Source of the DNA: a virus
DNA: 47,240 bases
Virus record (IMG/VR): IMGVR_UViG_3300047550_003785
Location: 1-47,240 of that record
Strand: one strand, 5' to 3'
Position numbers and translations under genes: made by a program. Positions 44,149 to 47,240 of the stretch are shown here, piece by piece. Position 1 is the first letter of the stretch; each line of letters starts with the position of its first letter. Below the pieces are notes generated by a model. It saw nothing but the letters and a program-made list of their open reading frames with translations, was not told the DNA's origin and did not search any database.

Positions 44149-45342
44149 ATGGGTAAGAAGTTCAATCTATCTGAAGCTGCCGCTGAAATTTTAAACAAGA
44201 GCATCAGCACAGCTAAAAAAGATGCGCCAGGCCGTCTGCCAACATCAGTCGTTGCTGGTCAGAAAGAAGTAGGTGACATTGGCACAGAAGTTACAAAAAC
44301 TACAGATGGTGGTCCAGATGCAACTAAAGGTGTTCCAACAGCAACACCACCAGGTGCAACACCTCCAGTTGGTGCTGAGCCAATGAAAAAACTAAAAGGT
44401 CAACCTGCTGAACAAGGTTCTGTTGAAAGCCCAGAAGGAAAACCAGGGCGTCAAATGATGGACAAAAACAAAGGTGCCACATTTCAATCTTATGGTGGTC
44501 AGCACGAAGAAGTTGATGCTGATGAAGAAGTAATTGAAGAAGAAAAAGAAGAAGACCATGAAGATGAGAAAGAAGACAAAAAGCTCATTAAGAAAATGGT
44601 CAAGAAAGACAGCATGAAAGAAGATATTGATGCGCTTATGCAAGGTGAGGACCTGTCTGAAGAATTCGTACAAAAAGCAACAACAATCTTTGAAGCAGCA
44701 GTCATGTCTCGCGTACAAGAGATCGTTGAAGAAATGGAAACAGAATACGAACAACAATTTGATTCTGCTCTTACGGAACTCAGAGAAGACTTTGCAACAA
44801 AGATTGATGACTATCTGAATTATATGGTTCAAGAATGGATGGAAGAAAATGAACTTGCCATTGAATCTGGGCTTCGTTCAGAAATCGTAGAAGACTTTAT
44901 CGTTGGTTTACGCAACCTGTTTGCAGAACACTACATTGACATTCCAGAGGAAAAAGTTGATGCAGTGGAAGAACTTGCTGGTAAAGTTGAAGAACTGGAA
45001 GAAGAACTTAACGAACAGATTCAACGTTCTGTTGAGCTTTCCAAAACAATTAATGAATACAAAAAAATTCAGGCCGTGCAAGCAGTTTGCGAAGGCCTAA
45101 CGCAGACTCAGGTAGAGAAACTTAAATCACTCGCAGAGAGTGTCGAGTTCACTTCTGAGGAAGATTTCACCGAAAAGCTTAATACGCTGAAAGAAGCATA
45201 TGCTCCTTCAACAGTTAAAGCTGGTGAAAAGTCTGCCCTAGAAGAAGGCGTCGAAGTACCAGAAGACAAACCAACAAAGTTGTCATCTGACCCACTCGTA
45301 GACGCTGTAGCAAAAACAATCTCAAAATCGGTATTAAAATAA
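44149..45342 (+). CDS. 22: Prohead scaffold (core) protein gp22
   Basis: The protein has 397 residues (T4 gp22: 269). It starts KKFNLSEAAAEILNKSISTA and then has a Pro/Gly/Thr-rich linker (TPPGATPPVGAEPMKKLKGQ) and a strongly acidic stretch (VIEEEKEEDHEDEKEDKK). The second half is the scaffold-like helical part: EEFVQKATTIFEAAVMSRVQ, LTELREDFATKIDDYLNYMV, QEWMEENELAIESGLRSEIV and a coiled coil. It forms the inner core around which gp23 assembles and is then cut by gp21. Confidence 0.92.
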   Translation: MGKKFNLSEAAAEILNKSISTAKKDAPGRLPTSVVAGQKEVGDIGTEVTKTTDGGPDATKGVPTATPPGATPPVGAEPMKKLKGQPAEQGSVESPEGKPGRQMMDKNKGATFQSYGGQHEEVDADEEVIEEEKEEDHEDEKEDKKLIKKMVKKDSMKEDIDALMQGEDLSEEFVQKATTIFEAAVMSRVQEIVEEMETEYEQQFDSALTELREDFATKIDDYLNYMVQEWMEENELAIESGLRSEIVEDFIVGLRNLFAEHYIDIPEEKVDAVEELAGKVEELEEELNEQIQRSVELSKTINEYKKIQAVQAVCEGLTQTQVEKLKSLAESVEFTSEEDFTEKLNTLKEAYAPSTVKAGEKSALEEGVEVPEDKPTKLSSDPLVDAVAKTISKSVLK

Positions 45343-45345
45343 ATA
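45338..45345 (+). promoter_or_regulatory. Late promoter-like octamer AATAAATA before gene 23
   Basis: It overlaps the gp22 stop and lies 30 bases before the capsid ATG at 45376, which has TAGGAG upstream. Confidence 0.5.
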
Positions 45346-45375
45346 ATACCATAATTAACACATAGGAGTATTTAA

Positions 45376-46725
45376 ATGTACCTATCTGAAGAAATTCAAT
45401 CAAAATGGAAACCAGTTCTTGAGCATCCAGAGCTGGAAGCAATTAAGGATCCATATCGTAAAGCCGTCACTGCAATGGTTCTTGAGAACCAGTCACAGGC
45501 AATGGCATCTGATCGCGCTCAAATGGGCATGCTTACAGAAACAACAAGCGTAGGACCAACAAACGTTACTGGTTCTGGCGTTCAGAACTTTGACCCTATT
45601 CTTATTAGCCTGGTTCGCCGTGCGCTTCCTAACCTGATCGCTTATGACGTTGCTGGCGTTCAGCCAATGACAGGTCCCACTGGTCTTATTTTTGCAATGC
45701 GCGCACGTTATGGTCAGAACATGACTTCTGGTTCAGAAGCCTTCTTCAATGAAGCTAATACACAGTTCTCTGGTATCGGTTCAGATACAAACCGTTTCGG
45801 TTTCGCCAACAACACAACTGGTGACACAATCACCAATCCAGTTGGTAACGGTTTCACAACTGCCAATACCTTCACAACTGGTATCGGTATGCCAACTGCC
45901 ACTGCTGAATTCATGGGTTCTGAAAGCAACACAGCATTTGGTCAAATGGCATTCTCAATTGAGAAAGTTACTGTTACTGCACAAAGCCGTGCGCTGAAAG
46001 CTGAATACTCACTAGAACTTGCACAAGACCTGAAAGCAATTCACGGGCTTGATGCTGAGACAGAACTTTCAAACATTCTGTCAACAGAAATTCTTGCTGA
46101 GATCAACCGTGAAGTTATCCGTACAATCTACACTGTTGCTAAGAACGGTGCTCAGTATGGTACGACAACCGCTGGTGTATTTGACCTTGACACAGATTCA
46201 AATGGTCGTTGGTCAGTTGAGCGTTTCAAAGGTCTAATTTTCCAGATCGAACGTGACGCTAACGTTATTGCTAAAGAAACTCGTCGTGGTAAAGGTAACG
46301 TTCTGATCGTTTCTTCAGACGTTGCTTCCGCAATGGCCATGGCTGGTGTTCTTCAGTATACACCTGCTCTGTCAGCCGATCTACAAGTTGATGACACTGG
46401 TAACACTTTTGCAGGTCTTCTGCATGGTCGTATCAAAGTTTACATCGATCCATACTTCGGTGGCTATACAAGCAATCAAGAGCTTGTCACAATCGGTTAT
46501 AAGGGTTCTTCACCTTATGACGCTGGACTGTTCTATTGCCCATACGTTCCTCTCCAGATGGTTCGTGCGGTTGATCAGTACACCTTCCAGCCAAAGATTG
46601 GTTTCAAGACTCGTTACGGTATGGTAGCAAACCCATTTGCTGGTGGTCCTAACGCTGATCTGGGTCAGTTGTACTCTAAGCGTAACACATACTACCGTAT
46701 TTTTAGAGTCGCAAATCTTATGTAA
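45376..46725 (+). CDS. 23: Major capsid protein gp23
   Basis: The protein has 449 residues. SEEIQSKWKPVLEHPELEAI, YRKAVTAMVLENQ and then NFDPILISLVRRALPNLIAY, DVAGVQPMTGPTGLIFAMR are hallmarks of T4-like major capsid protein. AEFMGSESNTAFGQMAFSIE and then KAEYSLELAQDLKAIHGLDA lead to the C-terminal YDAGLFYCPYVPLQMVRAVD. A gp21-type cut site (LTE, residues 53-55) lies before TTSVGPTNVTG, so about 55 residues would be removed on maturation. It makes the hexameric shell lattice. Confidence 0.97.
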   Translation: MYLSEEIQSKWKPVLEHPELEAIKDPYRKAVTAMVLENQSQAMASDRAQMGMLTETTSVGPTNVTGSGVQNFDPILISLVRRALPNLIAYDVAGVQPMTGPTGLIFAMRARYGQNMTSGSEAFFNEANTQFSGIGSDTNRFGFANNTTGDTITNPVGNGFTTANTFTTGIGMPTATAEFMGSESNTAFGQMAFSIEKVTVTAQSRALKAEYSLELAQDLKAIHGLDAETELSNILSTEILAEINREVIRTIYTVAKNGAQYGTTTAGVFDLDTDSNGRWSVERFKGLIFQIERDANVIAKETRRGKGNVLIVSSDVASAMAMAGVLQYTPALSADLQVDDTGNTFAGLLHGRIKVYIDPYFGGYTSNQELVTIGYKGSSPYDAGLFYCPYVPLQMVRAVDQYTFQPKIGFKTRYGMVANPFAGGPNADLGQLYSKRNTYYRIFRVANLM

Positions 46726-46762
46726 TTTGTTTTTGATAAAACTACCATCAAGAGTAGTATTT

Positions 46763-46789
46763 GAGGGACCTTCGGGTCCCTCTTTTTTT
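46763..46789 (+). terminator. Strong intrinsic terminator after gene 23
   Basis: An 8-bp stem GAGGGACC / GGTCCCTC (46763-46770 with 46775-46782) closes a UUCG tetraloop and is followed by seven T. It ends the capsid transcript, which is expected to be highly expressed. Confidence 0.92.
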
Positions 46790-46792
46790 ATT

Positions 46793-46800
46793 CCTAAATA
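46793..46800 (+). promoter_or_regulatory. Late promoter-like octamer CCTAAATA
   Basis: It comes right after the terminator and 18 bases before the ATG at 46819, which is preceded by AAGGAGG. Confidence 0.45.
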
Positions 46801-46818
46801 GTAGATAAGGAGGAAACC

Positions 46819-47240
46819 ATGAGTGGGCTAATCACAAAACCTAAGAATACTAATCTATTACAACCTACCAAATATTCTGTTAGTTTTCCAGAAATTTCAG
46901 ATACGATTTATTTTTGCCAAAAAGTAAATTTACCTGGTGTTCAAGTCAGTGAATTACCACATGTAACTCCTAATCTCGATCTTTTTGTAGCTGGTACCAA
47001 AATCACATATGGTTCTTTTGATATAGAATTTTTGGTAAATGAGGATTTGACCTCGTGGCTGTATATTCATAATTGGATAAAAGGTATTACGACAGACATG
47101 AACTATCGATCATTTCCAAAAGTTCAAGCCATATTAACCATTTATTCTAATCAAAACAATCCAAAATTCAGAATAAAATATAATGATATTTTTCCATTAA
47201 ATTTGGGTGATATAGAATTCGATACCACTTTATCGGCTGA
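46819..47240 (+). CDS. Tail tube-fold protein, gp19/gp54-like (3' partial)
   Basis: This ORF is cut by the window end. It has a strong ribosome site (AAGGAGG, spacing five). The translation begins MSGLITKPKNTNLLQPTKYS and includes YFCQKVNLPGVQVSELPHVT, then FVAGTKITYGSFDIEFLVNE and DLTSWLYIHNWIKGIT. The 'Q-x-x-x-LPG ... G-x-x-x-x-Y-x-x-F-x-I-x-F-x-V-x-E-D-x-x-x-W' pattern is that of tube-like tail proteins such as gp19 and baseplate relatives. In related phages a tail completion gene (3) follows 23; which member this is cannot be settled from the partial sequence. Confidence 0.6.
   Translation, partial: MSGLITKPKNTNLLQPTKYSVSFPEISDTIYFCQKVNLPGVQVSELPHVTPNLDLFVAGTKITYGSFDIEFLVNEDLTSWLYIHNWIKGITTDMNYRSFPKVQAILTIYSNQNNPKFRIKYNDIFPLNLGDIEFDTTLSA

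Noticed and set aside
1-47240. tRNA or rRNA genes, insertion sequences, attachment sites
   Set aside because: Scanning the short gaps showed no cloverleaf-like sequence, transposase or integrase. Gaps between genes are all under about 100 bases.

Overview
This window is the virion-structure region of a large, AT-rich, T4-like myovirus. A canonical T4 head and tail block fills the right third. From 32804 to 46725 the gene order is neck 13 and 14, tail completion 15, terminase 16 and 17, sheath 18, tube 19, portal 20, core 67, a few small proteins, protease 21, scaffold 22 and major capsid 23. All real genes are on the + strand. They are tightly packed with ATGA or TAATG junctions, and T4-type late promoter octamers (xxTAAATA, best match TATAAATA) sit before most transcription units. 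The overall look resembles marine or freshwater relatives of T4 (cyanophage- or pelagiphage-like). The ADP-heptose genes hint at a Gram-negative host that uses heptose; this is inference only.

Region 1 (1-15320) holds very large repetitive fibre proteins. The first is a 5'-truncated fibre with 38-residue tandem repeats, a collagen-like stalk and a C-terminal Peptidase_S74 chaperone. Next come several smaller structural proteins, three of which end in a shared GGTF/GSF tail. A second collagen-like fibre with its own S74 domain follows, then a small accessory protein, then an RCC1-type beta-propeller protein with about 21 blades.

Region 2 (15345-22169) is a sugar-modification cassette. It encodes a TPR glycosyltransferase of the heptosyltransferase type, a sulfotransferase, three methyltransferases (one FkbM-type), a GT-A-like glycosyltransferase, an HldE-type nucleotidyltransferase and an HldE-type kinase as two overlapping ORFs in reversed order, a cupin, and an HldD-type ADP-heptose epimerase.

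Region 3 (22222-32776) holds six paralogous proteins, each with exactly six Kelch-like repeats. They form two blocks of three. Between the blocks lie a second sulfotransferase, a protein with two fused 2OG-Fe(II) oxygenase domains, and three proteins of unknown role (115, 311 and 43 aa). An APS-kinase/nucleotidyltransferase fusion closes the region.

Region 4 (32804-47240) is the T4 morphogenesis core plus a partial tube-fold gene after a strong UUCG terminator.

The main idea from the window is that regions 1-3 form one module. It combines host-recognition scaffolds (collagen, RCC1 and Kelch propellers) with enzymes able to make ADP-heptose and PAPS and to transfer sugar, sulfate, methyl and hydroxyl groups. 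The products may be the virion fibres themselves or host surface glycans. The sequence supports the enzyme families well; the target is inference.
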